A DNA stretch of 64,000 nt from Hyphomicrobium_A sp963726795. GTDB taxonomy: Bacteria; Pseudomonadota; Alphaproteobacteria; Rhizobiales; Hyphomicrobiaceae. The stretch covers positions 62,001 to 126,000 of the forward strand of contig CAVSDD010000007.1 in the NCBI GenBank assembly GCA_963726795.1, given 5' to 3'. Of the stretch, positions 55,510 to 63,805 are shown piece after piece; position 1 is the first letter of the stretch; each line of letters starts with the position of its first letter. The notes below the pieces were generated by a model. That model worked only from the letters and a program-made list of their open reading frames with translations, searched no databases and was not told the origin of the DNA. The translations under genes and the position numbers were made by a program.

Positions 55510-57051
55510 ATGTCCGACGCTCCCCAGCCTACCGGCCCGGATCTGACGGCTGGCGTCACGCTCTCGCAATTCAATGACCGCGACATGTTGCTCGGTCATG
55601 TCGGCGAGGATGCGGTGCTTTTGGCGCGACGCGGCGCTGACATCTTTGCCGTCGGCGCGGTCTGCACGCACTACAGCGGCCCGCTGGCTGACGGCATCCT
55701 TGTCGACGATACGGTCCGCTGCCCGCTGCACCACGCGTGCTTCAGCTTGCGCACCGGCGAAGCCTTGCGCGCGCCAGCCTTGAACGCGATTGACTGCTGG
55801 CGCGTCGAGCGCGCCGGCGAGACGATCGTCGTGCGCGAGAAATTCAAGCCCGACCGCAAGCACGCGGGAGCCGGCGGAGCCGTCCGCTCGGTCGTGATCG
55901 TCGGCGGAGGCGCGGCGGGCAATGCAGCCGCCGAGATGCTTCGCCGTGAGGGCTTCGACGGCAGCATCACGATGCTGAGCGCCGACGATGCCCTGCCCTA
56001 CGACCGGCCAAATCTCTCGAAGGATTTCCTCGCCGGCACCGCGCCTGCCGATTGGATTCCCCTGCGCCCGGCCGAATTCTACGAGAAGAAGCGCATCGAT
56101 GTGCGCCTCAACGCACGGGTTGCGTCGATCGATATCGGCGGCCGGGCCGTCGTTCTCAGCGACGGTGCCCGCGTTCCGTTCGACGGCCTTCTGCTCGCGA
56201 CCGGAGCACATCCCGTGCGCCTCGATGGTTCCGGCGGCGATTTGCCGATCGTGCATTACCTGCGCACCTTCGACGATAGCGTGTCGCTCATCGAGAAAGC
56301 CAAGCATGCAAAGCGCGTCGCCATCATCGGCGCGAGCTTCATCGGACTGGAGACGGCGGCGGCGCTGCGCGAGCGCGGTCTTGAGGTGCACGTCATCGGA
56401 CCGCAATCGCGACCGCTCGAGCGCGTGCTCGGGCCTGAGCTTGGCGACATGATAAAAGCCGTCCACGAGGAGCACGGCGTCGTATTCCACTTCGGCACCA
56501 GCGCTGCGTCCGTCGACAATAAGGGCGTTACGCTCACGGATGGTTCACGAATCGACGCCGATCTCGTGGTCGCGGGCATCGGCGTGCGCCCCGACGTTGC
56601 GTTGGCCGAGCAAGCGGGCATCAGGGTCGACAACGGCATCCTCGTCGACGCGTACCTGCAGACGAGTGCGCCCGGTATCTTCGCGGCCGGCGACAACGCG
56701 CGCTGGCCCGACCCGCACACCGGCGCAGACATTCGCGTCGAGCATTGGGTGGTGGCCGAGCGCCAAGGGCAGACGGCGGCGCGCAACATCCTCGGGCGCA
56801 ATGAGCGCTTCGACGCCGTCCCGTTCTTCTGGAGCCAGCATTACGATGTCGCGATCCGCTACGTGGGGCACGCCGAACGCTGGGACCGGACGGCGATCGA
56901 GGGTGACCCCAAGGCGCGCGACTGCGAGGTAACCTATTACGCGGGCGATCTGAAGCTCGCCGCCGCTTCGGTGTCGCGCGATATCGACAACCTGCGCGCC
57001 GAAGTGTCGCTTGAGCATACGTTTGCAGACGCAGCGCAAAGGCGCAAATAA
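55510..57051 (+). CDS. Rieske-domain FAD-dependent oxidoreductase
   Basis: A 513-residue protein related to AIFM3/nitrite-reductase-like flavoproteins. The N-terminal Rieske [2Fe-2S] domain has C52-x-H54 in AVCTHYSGPL and C71-x-x-H74 in VRCPLHHACFSL. Then a pyridine-nucleotide-disulphide oxidoreductase fold: VIVGGGAAGNAAAEML (FAD), VAIIGASFIGLETAAALRERG (NADH) and GIFAAGDNARWPDPHTG (FAD). C-terminal reductase dimer domain present. Electron acceptor unknown. It is divergent from the lipoprotein/sugar dehydrogenase pair. Confidence 0.92.
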   Translation: MSDAPQPTGPDLTAGVTLSQFNDRDMLLGHVGEDAVLLARRGADIFAVGAVCTHYSGPLADGILVDDTVRCPLHHACFSLRTGEALRAPALNAIDCWRVERAGETIVVREKFKPDRKHAGAGGAVRSVVIVGGGAAGNAAAEMLRREGFDGSITMLSADDALPYDRPNLSKDFLAGTAPADWIPLRPAEFYEKKRIDVRLNARVASIDIGGRAVVLSDGARVPFDGLLLATGAHPVRLDGSGGDLPIVHYLRTFDDSVSLIEKAKHAKRVAIIGASFIGLETAAALRERGLEVHVIGPQSRPLERVLGPELGDMIKAVHEEHGVVFHFGTSAASVDNKGVTLTDGSRIDADLVVAGIGVRPDVALAEQAGIRVDNGILVDAYLQTSAPGIFAAGDNARWPDPHTGADIRVEHWVVAERQGQTAARNILGRNERFDAVPFFWSQHYDVAIRYVGHAERWDRTAIEGDPKARDCEVTYYAGDLKLAAASVSRDIDNLRAEVSLEHTFADAAQRRK

Positions 57052-57087
57052 GCCTAGGATGGGCCGAAAGGCTTCGGGGGGATTGCG

Positions 57088-57909
57088 ATGCGACGACTTC
57101 TCTTGGCGCTGCTGGCCGTGCTGCCGGCAACGGCCGCGCTGGCGGATCCGCAAAACTGCGAGGGCAAGCTCGGCGTGTCGCGCACGGCGATCATCGACCC
57201 CGCCAACGGCGCCATTTTCGGCGACCAGTATCCGCCAACGAAGCTTCTGGAGAAGGGCGAGGTCGTCCTGACGTTCGATGACGGCCCGCACCCGAAATTC
57301 ACGCGTCAGATTTTGGCGGACCTCGCCGCCGAATGCACGAAGGCGACCTTTTTCAATGTCGGCGAGATGGTAGCCGATTATCCCGACATCTCGCGCGAGG
57401 TCGAGGCCGCCGGTCATACCATTGGTAGTCACACGTGGACCCATCCCAATCTTGCATCGTTGTCGCCGGAACGTGCCCACAGGCAGATCGAAAGCACCCT
57501 ATCCATTCTCGAGCGCACGCTTAGTCACGGGGTCGCGCCGTTCTTCCGCTTTCCCTATCTCTCCGATCCCAAGGAAGTACGCGAGTACCTCGCCGGCCGC
57601 GGCATCGCGGTCTTCGGCATCGATGTGGACTCTTCGGACTGGCGCACGCACTCGCCCGAGGGAATTGTCGCGAATATCAAGAAGGGACTGGAGAAGACCG
57701 GCGGCGGCATCATCCTGATGCACGATGTCCACGAGCAGAGCATGAAGGCGCTTCCGGCCGTCCTCGAGCTGCTCAAGAAGGGCAACTACAAGGTCGTCCA
57801 TCTCGTGCCCAAGTCGCACGTCGAGGTGTACGCGTACGGCCCGCCCAGCAAGGCCGAGCCGGAGCATCATTCCGGAGGCCGGAAAGCTCACCGCCGCCGT
57901 CGCCACTGA
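57088..57909 (+). CDS. Exported polysaccharide deacetylase
   Basis: A 273-residue NodB-type esterase with signal peptide to about residue 19. Metal/catalytic residues D64-D65 in LTFDDGPHPKFT, H115 and H119 in GSHTWTHPNL, arginine region FFRFPYL, and the late HDVHEQSMKAL with the catalytic His. The C-terminus is basic and histidine-rich. Likely acts on peptidoglycan or an exopolysaccharide in the periplasm. Distinct from the deacetylase at 8779. It lies 36 bases after the Rieske oxidoreductase. Confidence 0.88.
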   Translation: MRRLLLALLAVLPATAALADPQNCEGKLGVSRTAIIDPANGAIFGDQYPPTKLLEKGEVVLTFDDGPHPKFTRQILADLAAECTKATFFNVGEMVADYPDISREVEAAGHTIGSHTWTHPNLASLSPERAHRQIESTLSILERTLSHGVAPFFRFPYLSDPKEVREYLAGRGIAVFGIDVDSSDWRTHSPEGIVANIKKGLEKTGGGIILMHDVHEQSMKALPAVLELLKKGNYKVVHLVPKSHVEVYAYGPPSKAEPEHHSGGRKAHRRRRH

Positions 57910-58003
57910 GCAGGCCGCAAGCAGTTATCGACTTTGCTCATAAGCTCAGAACATCTTGTTCGTTCTGAACGACAGCCCCGATCGCTAGCCTCACGAGCTT
58001 CGC

Positions 58004-58693
58004 ATGGTGGCGCGTGCCGCCGTGCCGACGGGGGTGCCGGCGATGCCGCCGGCAGTGCACATGGCAAGGAAAGTCAGGAACGAAGCCGCCAAGGGCGGCG
58101 ATCGGGCCGAAGCGACTGATCCTCCCAGCTCGTTGCCGGTCGTCATCGGGGGCAACCTCAAAAGACTTCGCACCCGGCAAGGCTATTCGCTCGAGCAGCT
58201 CGCGAAGCTGGCGGGCGTCAGCAGGGCGATGCTCGGCCAGATCGAAAACGGCCAGAGCGTCCCGACCATCCTGCTCCTGCTCAAGGTCGCCGACGCGCTT
58301 GAAGTCTCGCTTGCGGCGCTCGTTGCCGTCCCGGCGACACGCAGCACCACTGTGCTGCGAAGAAGCAAATCCAAGGTCATCAACGCCAGCAACGGGCGCT
58401 TCACGTTGCGGCTCTTGTTGCCGGTCGATGCCGGACCACGCGTCGAGTTCTACGAGGCACGGCTGGCTGCGCGCCACAGCGAAGCGCTCGATGCCCAGCC
58501 GGGGGGAGCCAAGGAGAGCTTTGTCATCCTGAAGGGGCGCGTGGAGCTGACGGTGGGCACCGAGCCGCCGGTCGCGCTCGGCGAAGGCGACGCGGCGTAC
58601 GTGGAGGCATCCCAGGTGCCGCGCACCTTGCGAAATCTCGACGACCACGAGGCCGTTCTGCACGTCGTCGTCAGCTTCGCGGGCGTGAAATAG
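58004..58693 (+). CDS. XRE-family regulator with C-terminal cupin domain
   Basis: A 229-residue regulator: helix-turn-helix at about residues 50-105 (NLKRLRTRQGYSLEQLAKLA, GVSRAMLGQIENGQSVPTI) and a small cupin sensor (RVEFYEARLAARHSEALDAQ, ESFVILKGRVELTVGTEP, LGEGDAAYVEASQVPRTL). This domain pair usually controls nearby catabolic or detoxification genes in response to a small ligand. The start is uncertain: ATG 58004 or ATG 58061; both leave the HTH intact. Confidence 0.87.
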   Translation: MVARAAVPTGVPAMPPAVHMARKVRNEAAKGGDRAEATDPPSSLPVVIGGNLKRLRTRQGYSLEQLAKLAGVSRAMLGQIENGQSVPTILLLLKVADALEVSLAALVAVPATRSTTVLRRSKSKVINASNGRFTLRLLLPVDAGPRVEFYEARLAARHSEALDAQPGGAKESFVILKGRVELTVGTEPPVALGEGDAAYVEASQVPRTLRNLDDHEAVLHVVVSFAGVK

Positions 58694-58770
58694 GCAGACA
58701 TGGCGCGCTGCGCTATTGGTAGCATGCAGCCGCCGCCGGTGCGGTGTGCAACAGCTCCAGGACGCATGTC

Positions 58771-59160
58771 ATGCCGCTACTACGTTTCGATGTGATCGAA
58801 GGACGCTCGCAAGTCGAATTGAAGGCCCTGCTCGACGCGGCCCACCGCGCCATGCTGGCGGCATTCAAGGTGCCCGCTGCGGACCGCTACCAGATCGTCA
58901 CCGAGCACAAGCGGTCGAACCTCATTGTCGAGGATACGGGTCTGGGAATCGCGCGCAGCGACAAGGTGGTGGTGATCCAGGTCATCAGCCGCCCGCGCTC
59001 GCGCGAAGCCAAGGTTGCCTTCTATCGGCTGCTGACCGAGGAACTGCAGCGGAGTTGCGCCATTGCGCCCTCTGACGTGATGGTCTCGATCGTCGAGAAC
59101 ACGGATGACGATTGGTCATTCGGGCTTGGACGCGCGCAGTTCCTGACGGGCGAATTATAG
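58771..59160 (+). CDS. Tautomerase (4-oxalocrotonate tautomerase-like) family protein
   Basis: A 129-residue protein of the MIF/4-OT superfamily. The start ATG at 58771 leaves Pro2 as the N-terminal base after Met removal (MPLLRFDVIEGRSQ), which decides the start over an ATG 27 bases earlier. Further conserved parts are LLDAAHRAMLAAFKVPAADRYQIV, VVVIQVISRPRS and the C-terminal VMVSIVENTDDDWSFG. Substrate unknown; physically next to the cupin regulator, which may control it. Confidence 0.85.
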   Translation: MPLLRFDVIEGRSQVELKALLDAAHRAMLAAFKVPAADRYQIVTEHKRSNLIVEDTGLGIARSDKVVVIQVISRPRSREAKVAFYRLLTEELQRSCAIAPSDVMVSIVENTDDDWSFGLGRAQFLTGEL

Positions 59161-59196
59161 GGCAAGCGAAACGAGCCGTGCTGCTCGAGATCGGCG

Positions 59197-59535
59197 CTAC
59201 TCGAGGTTTGCGAGCCGGCGTGCGAGGGAGCGCCTCGAGACGAGCATCGCTTGTGCGGACTGGGCCGCCCAGTTCCCGGCGTCGGGACGCTCCGCCTCAT
59301 CCAGGTTTGCCGCCAGTTCTCTGGCTTGGATCTGGGGTGCCGTCAGCGCTTTGACGGGCAAAGGACGCTCGGCGGGATGCGACTGTGCGATGGCCATCTG
59401 CCGCAGCTCGATGCGGCTCGGCTTGCCGCCGGCAGCGTGACCGCTCAGCGCGTGGGCCACGCCAACGCCGACCATGGCCGCAACGCAGGCCAGACAAAAT
59501 GCCCCCACCGGCAAGGTTATGAAAAATCGCCGCAT
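59197..59535 (-). CDS. Small exported or membrane-anchored protein of unknown function
   Basis: 112 residues. N-terminal hydrophobic segment (FFITLPVGAFCLACVAAMVGVGVAHAL) acts as signal or anchor; the rest is Ala/Arg-rich, mostly helical, and lacks a known motif. Convergent with the tautomerase gene, 36 bases apart. Confidence 0.55.
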   Translation of the reverse strand: MRRFFITLPVGAFCLACVAAMVGVGVAHALSGHAAGGKPSRIELRQMAIAQSHPAERPLPVKALTAPQIQARELAANLDEAERPDAGNWAAQSAQAMLVSRRSLARRLANLE

Positions 59536-59951
59536 GCCTCTCCAACGCGCTACGCGGGGCGCAAGTTCTCAGCTTACAAAGAAAATTTGCTGTCCGAGCC
59601 CTAGCCTTTCGGTCATGTGCATCGGGATGAGCCGTTTAAGCCGGAAGTCTAGCCCTTAATGGGATTCGCCGCTATGGGCGAACCGGCGCCAGGCCGCCGG
59701 TTTCTCGCCCTTGGGCTCGCAGTACCTTGGGCTCGCAGTACAACGACGCCGGCACGATGCCGCGCCGGTGCCCGAATGGGGACCGCCAGAATTGCTCCCC
59801 ACAATGACCGGCTGGGCACGTCCAGGGTGCTGCCAAGGGTGTCTGTTTGAGTGCTACGGGCGATTACACGTCCAGTTCCGCAGGGAACAGCGAGTTTGCC
59901 TGCGGGGGCGCATTACAGAGGTGCGAATTCACCTTCTGACGGAGATAGAAA
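59536..59951. other. 416-base intergenic region
   Basis: No credible gene on either strand. Contains the exact tandem repeat at 59710-59741, and presumably promoters for the two divergent small exported proteins. Confidence 0.5.
59710..59741 (+). repeat. Exact 16-base tandem duplication
   Basis: CTTGGGCTCGCAGTAC occurs twice head to tail at 59710-59725 and 59726-59741 in noncoding DNA. Confidence 0.9.
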
Positions 59952-60422
59952 ATGTTCGACATCAAACGAGCCGCTGGACGGGCGGGATACGGCTGCATCG
60001 TCGCGATGGTCGCCGTTCTATGGATGGGCCCAGCCAACGCCGGGAACAAGCTCGCTACATCGGAAGAACAGACGACCGCTGACACTACCCAGCCTCCGGT
60101 CATCGATGAGAACAACGTCGACCCGGCGCAGGATCCCTTGCCGCCGGTTCTCAACGAGGCAGACGAAGGCATGCAGGAGCCCGCCGATTCAGCTTCTGAT
60201 GTGCGCGAAGCCGTTAAGAAGAAGCTAGCCCTCCTGCGCCAAGAGGCCAAGGCGAAGATCATCGCAATGGTTGCCGCAAAGGCCGCAGAGTTCGAGCAGC
60301 GCGTGAAGGACAAGATCAAGGACAAGATCGAGGCGGCTAACCAGGAAGACGACGGCGGCGCGGAGCCCGTCGATGCTCCAACCTTCAGGAAGGCGAACAA
60401 GCGCAGCTTGCGCCACCATTAA
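59952..60422 (+). CDS. Exported acidic/helical protein of unknown function
   Basis: 156 residues. Signal peptide ends GPANA-GNKL. The mature part starts Gln/Pro/Asp-rich (QPPVIDENNVDPAQDPLPP) then forms a lysine-rich amphipathic helix (REAVKKKLALLRQEAKAK, AAEFEQRVKDKIKDKIEAAN), a coiled-coil candidate, and ends in a basic tail (RKANKRSLRHH). No family recognised. A 12-base hairpin follows the stop. Confidence 0.6.
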   Translation: MFDIKRAAGRAGYGCIVAMVAVLWMGPANAGNKLATSEEQTTADTTQPPVIDENNVDPAQDPLPPVLNEADEGMQEPADSASDVREAVKKKLALLRQEAKAKIIAMVAAKAAEFEQRVKDKIKDKIEAANQEDDGGAEPVDAPTFRKANKRSLRHH

Positions 60423-60430
60423 CAGACGGC

Positions 60431-60463
60431 CTGCAAGCCCGGCGTGTTGAACCGGGCTTGCAG
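60431..60463 (+). terminator. Hairpin after the small exported protein gene
   Basis: Perfect 12-base stem CTGCAAGCCCGG (60431-60442) / CCGGGCTTGCAG (60452-60463) with loop of 9, eight bases after the stop. No T-run follows, so it may be a 3'-end stabilising hairpin rather than an intrinsic terminator. Confidence 0.5.
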
Positions 60464-60672
60464 CCGCACACGGCGAGTGCAAGGCCGCTATCGCGGCGAC
60501 TGCGTCCGCTAGGCTCTGAAGGCAGACGAGGAACCCAGAGGGTTCTGTACTGTTCGCTCAACTGGCAAGAGCCGGCCACGACAGCGGACGCCACAGCAGC
60601 ACAAGTGGAACCCCACCGGAAACCAGTGGGCACCTGGGTGTGACGATCACGATTGCTAAGCCATGAGAAAAT

Positions 60673-60750
60673 TGGTCGGAGCGAGAGGATTTGAACCTCC
60701 GACCCCCAGTCCCCCAGACTGGTGCGCTAACCAGGCTGCGCTACGCTCCG
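60673..60750 (-). tRNA. tRNA-Pro (anticodon GGG)
   Basis: The minus strand folds as a full cloverleaf: acceptor CGGAGCG/CGCTCCG, anticodon stem CCAGT/ACTGG around loop CTGGGGG (anticodon GGG), T arm with GGTTCAAATCC, discriminator A (60676) and an encoded CCA (60673-60675). Its 5' ten bases include the stop codon of the phosphopantetheinyl transferase gene. Confidence 0.95.
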
Positions 60751-61607
60751 CCGTGCCCCTTTTGCCCCGCCCCGCCAGCCCGGTCAACGTCTAAGCCGCC
60801 GCCTTCGCGCGCAAGCAGGGTTTCGATACCGTCAACGCTCGCGGGAAACCATTCGGGCTGCGCAAGACGCGCCGTTAACGGGGCGGCAACGGCCGCAAAC
60901 AGCCCTTCGCCGATATGCAAATCAGTTTGCAAATCGTGCACCGCCGCCGCAGGTTCCTCGCCCAACGCACTCTCCACACGGGCTCGGATCTCCGTCGGCG
61001 TCGATGCCTCGCCGCCCATCAGTCTGAGCTTCGACAGCAGCCGCCCAACTCCCGTGCCGCGTAGCTTGGCCAGCGCCTCCAGCCGCACCCACGCCTGCAA
61101 GAAGCGCGCATCCGCGTCAGAAGGAAGCGCTGCTCCCTTGGCCAGCGCCGCACCCGCGATCTCGATGCCGTCGCGACGCGGGACACGCACGTGCACCGCC
61201 CGCGCCCTTTCGATGTCGACGCCGATCGGCCCGCAGTGCGCGCGGCCGCATGTGATGCCGATCAGCGCAATGCCCGGTGCGTGCGAGTAGGAGAAGGCGA
61301 CAGGTGCGTTTGCAAGATGCGGTTTGCCAAGCGTGCCGCGTTGCAGCGGTTCGCCGCGCCAACGAATTCCGCCCGCGCGCTCAATCAGGATGCGCAGCGC
61401 GATGTAGGTTGCCCGGCGCTCCGCGACGATGCCGCTGTCGGAGAACGTTTCCGCCCGGTCGCGATCGCTCGCCGCCAAGCGCGGCGTGCGGCGCTCGATG
61501 TCATCGAGCGCCGATCCCGCAGCCGCCAGGTCGATGCACCACAGCTCGATCCGAGCAGGGGCATCGCTGCCTGGCTGATCGCCGCCAGTTCCGATGATTC
61601 CGCTCAA
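60741..61607 (-). CDS. 4'-phosphopantetheinyl transferase superfamily protein
   Basis: Transfers 4'-phosphopantetheine from CoA to carrier proteins. A 288-residue Sfp-like enzyme: PLQRGTLGKPHLANAPVAFSYSHAPG (substrate-binding start), GVDIERAR (Mg2+-binding D-x-E), and WVRLEALAKLRGTG (the W-x-K-E-A-like helix, here with L for K). Start chosen as TTG at 61605-61607, which overlaps the MerR stop (TTGA), typical of coupled genes. The TAG stop lies inside tRNA-Pro. The lost K of motif WxKEA is a possible deviation. Confidence 0.8.
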   Translation of the reverse strand: MSGIIGTGGDQPGSDAPARIELWCIDLAAAGSALDDIERRTPRLAASDRDRAETFSDSGIVAERRATYIALRILIERAGGIRWRGEPLQRGTLGKPHLANAPVAFSYSHAPGIALIGITCGRAHCGPIGVDIERARAVHVRVPRRDGIEIAGAALAKGAALPSDADARFLQAWVRLEALAKLRGTGVGRLLSKLRLMGGEASTPTEIRARVESALGEEPAAAVHDLQTDLHIGEGLFAAVAAPLTARLAQPEWFPASVDGIETLLAREGGGLDVDRAGGAGQKGHGGA

Positions 61608-62146
61608 GACCGCGCGGCGCGACGTATCTTGGCCGGGCGTCGTCGCGCACTCGTCTCGATGGCGCGCCCGAGCAAGATGCTGCGGCAAACCTCGAGCTCG
61701 GCGATGGCCGCCTGCATGTTGGTGCGCGCCTCGCCGCGCAGGCCGCCCAACGAGGCTGCCGCCTTGGCGGTTGGGGTCACGACGGCCGTGGCCGAGTGTG
61801 CAAGAACCGGAGCCGGCATCCTGGTACGGCGCCCGCGCTTTGCCGGCACGTCGTCGGTGCGCGGTTCCGCCCGAGTTTCGGTGCCGAGCCGCTTTACCGC
61901 CTCGACGCCCTGGTCGCGCAAGATCCTCTGCACCCCTTTGATGGTGTAGCGCTCCTCGTGGAGCAACTGGCAGATGCCGCGCAGGAGCGCGAGATCCTCG
62001 GGACGATAATAGCGCCGCCCGCCTCCGCGCTTCATCGGCCGTATCTGGGGAAACCGGCTCTCCCAGAATCGCAGGACATGCTTTGGCACGCCCAGCTCGT
62101 CCGCGACCTCACTGATGGTGCGAAACGCGTCCTCAGTCTTACTCAT
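61604..62146 (-). CDS. MerR family transcriptional regulator
   Basis: A 180-residue regulator with N-terminal winged HTH (FRTISEVADELGVPKHVLRFWESRFPQIRPMKRGGGRRYYRPED, residues 9-50) and a helix IKGVQRILRD. The C-terminal half is Ala/Arg-rich with no ligand domain seen. In Hyphomicrobiales this gene regularly follows ihfA, as here. Targets are unknown. Overlaps the next gene by 3 bases. Confidence 0.9.
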   Translation of the reverse strand: MSKTEDAFRTISEVADELGVPKHVLRFWESRFPQIRPMKRGGGRRYYRPEDLALLRGICQLLHEERYTIKGVQRILRDQGVEAVKRLGTETRAEPRTDDVPAKRGRRTRMPAPVLAHSATAVVTPTAKAAASLGGLRGEARTNMQAAIAELEVCRSILLGRAIETSARRRPAKIRRAARS

Positions 62147-62197
62147 TGCGCCTCCCGCTGCCTCTGGGCGCCAAACAAAAGATCAATCGCCGCTCGA

Positions 62198-62602
62198 CTA
62201 CTCCGCCGCCCTGCGTCGTACGAGCCCCTGGTTGATCCTCTCCTTCATGATGTTACTCGGCCGAAACACCAAAACCCGCCGCGGTGTAATCGGTACTTCC
62301 TCACCCGTCTTCGGGTTCCGCCCCATGCGCTCGCCTTTTTGGCGAATGCCGAACGAGCCGAACGAGGAGAGCTTCACCGAATCTCCTCGCGCCAAGCTTG
62401 CCGAAATCTCGCCGAGCACCAATTCGACCAGGTCCTGACTCTCGTTACGAGGTAGCCCGACCTTGCGTACGACTGCCTCGGCAAGATCCGCTCGTGTCAG
62501 TGTTTTTCCGCCCGGAAGGGTTTTGCCTCCGCCAGCCCCACCCCCTGAACTTGCCCCGGCCTTGCCCTGCGCGGCCTTGCCGGCCGTGGCCTTGCCTCCC
62601 AT
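62198..62602 (-). CDS. ihfA: Integration host factor subunit alpha with N-terminal extension
   Basis: DNA-bending protein, partner of IHF-beta. The core from about residue 35 (LTRADLAEAVVRKVGLPRNESQDLVE) through VKLSSFGSFGIRQKGERMGRNPKTGEEVPITPRRVLVFRPS is canonical, including the Pro that intercalates into DNA (NPKTG). At 134 residues it is about 30 longer than usual, due to an N-terminal Gly/Ala/Lys-rich segment (MGGKATAGKAAQGKAG and on). A 15-base tandem repeat spans the start codon, so the extension may be recent or the true start disputed; no later ATG precedes the core. Confidence 0.9.
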   Translation of the reverse strand: MGGKATAGKAAQGKAGASSGGGAGGGKTLPGGKTLTRADLAEAVVRKVGLPRNESQDLVELVLGEISASLARGDSVKLSSFGSFGIRQKGERMGRNPKTGEEVPITPRRVLVFRPSNIMKERINQGLVRRRAAE

Positions 62603-62616
62603 GGCCTTGCCTCCCA
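62587..62616 (-). repeat. Exact 15-base tandem repeat across the ihfA start
   Basis: TGGGAGGCAAGGCCA (minus strand) occurs twice in direct contact, at 62602-62616 and 62587-62601. The ATG and a GGAGG-like ribosome site fall within it. Confidence 0.85.
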
Positions 62617-62732
62617 GTTTCTGTGCGTTTGGATAATGCTAACGGGGGCGGAAGGACTTGTCAATCATGTGTCCTTTTCAACTCCCTGAAATTACACAAA
62701 GAATTTTGAGGTGACGACGGAGTGTTGCCAAT

Positions 62733-63710
62733 CTACCAGCGCGCGAGCACCGCGCCCCAGGTAAATCCGCCGCCCATTGCCTCCATGAGAACGAGGCTGC
62801 CCTCCTTAAGGCGATGCTGCTCGAAGGCCAGGTTGAGCGCGAGCGGGATCGACGCCGCCGAGGTGTTCCCGTGCCGGTCGAGCGTGACCATGATGCGGTC
62901 GGGCGAGACGCCGAGCTTCTTAACGACGCCGTCGAGGATGCGCTTGTTGGCCTGGTGCGGAACGAAGAGATCGATCTCGTCTGCCGCAAACCCGGTCATG
63001 ACCAGCGTCTCCTCGATCACGCCGGTAATCTTCTGCACCGCGTGCCGGAAAACCTCGCGACCGTTCATTCGCAAATGCCCGACGGTCTTGGTCGAGCCGG
63101 GGCCGCCGTCCACGTAGAGCAGATCTTCAAAGCGCCCGTCCGAGCGGATGCGCGTGGCGAGAATGCCCTTGTCGTCGCGCGTCCCGTGCTGGGGTTGCGC
63201 CTCGAGCACGACCGCGCCCGCGCCGTCGCCGAACAGCACACAGGTGCCGCGGTCTTCCCAATCGAGGATGCGCGAGAACGTCTCGGCGCCGACTACAACC
63301 GCGCGCTTGAACTGGCCGGTCTTGAGGAAGTTGTCGGCAACCGTCATCGCATAGACGAAACCCGAGCACACGGCCTGCACGTCGAACGCAGCGCCTTTGG
63401 TAACGCCCAAGAGCCGCTGGATCGTCACCGCGGTTGCGGGGAACGTGCGGTCGGGCGTGGCGGTCGCGCAAACGACGAGATCGATGTCGACAGGATCGAT
63501 GGCGGCGCGGATGAGAGCCTGCTTGGCCGCTGCCGCGCCGAGATCGGAGGTTTTCTCCGTCTCGTCGGCGATGTAGCGCGTCTGGATGCCGGTGCGCTCG
63601 ACGATCCATTCGTCGCTGGTATCGACGAGCTTTGCGAGGTCGGCATTGGTCATCACGCGCTTGGGCAGATGCGCGCCGACGCCGCGTATTACGGAACGGA
63701 TGACAGCCAC
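62733..63710 (-). CDS. fabH: 3-oxoacyl-[acyl-carrier-protein] synthase III
   Basis: Starts fatty-acid synthesis by condensing acetyl-CoA with malonyl-ACP. A 325-residue enzyme with Cys115 in FDVQAVCSGFVYAM, His in DLFVPHQANKRIL and Asn in RHGNTSAASIPLAL: the full Cys-His-Asn triad. Located between plsX and ihfA, the standard order. Confidence 0.95.
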   Translation of the reverse strand: MAVIRSVIRGVGAHLPKRVMTNADLAKLVDTSDEWIVERTGIQTRYIADETEKTSDLGAAAAKQALIRAAIDPVDIDLVVCATATPDRTFPATAVTIQRLLGVTKGAAFDVQAVCSGFVYAMTVADNFLKTGQFKRAVVVGAETFSRILDWEDRGTCVLFGDGAGAVVLEAQPQHGTRDDKGILATRIRSDGRFEDLLYVDGGPGSTKTVGHLRMNGREVFRHAVQKITGVIEETLVMTGFAADEIDLFVPHQANKRILDGVVKKLGVSPDRIMVTLDRHGNTSAASIPLALNLAFEQHRLKEGSLVLMEAMGGGFTWGAVLARW

Positions 63711-63805
63711 AGACCCAAACCTGCTTCTTCGTCGTTAAAGTCTCATTCAAGCGGCGCGGGACGCCCTTGCGGATACTCGTGTCCGCCCAACAGCTCCACC
63801 GCAAA

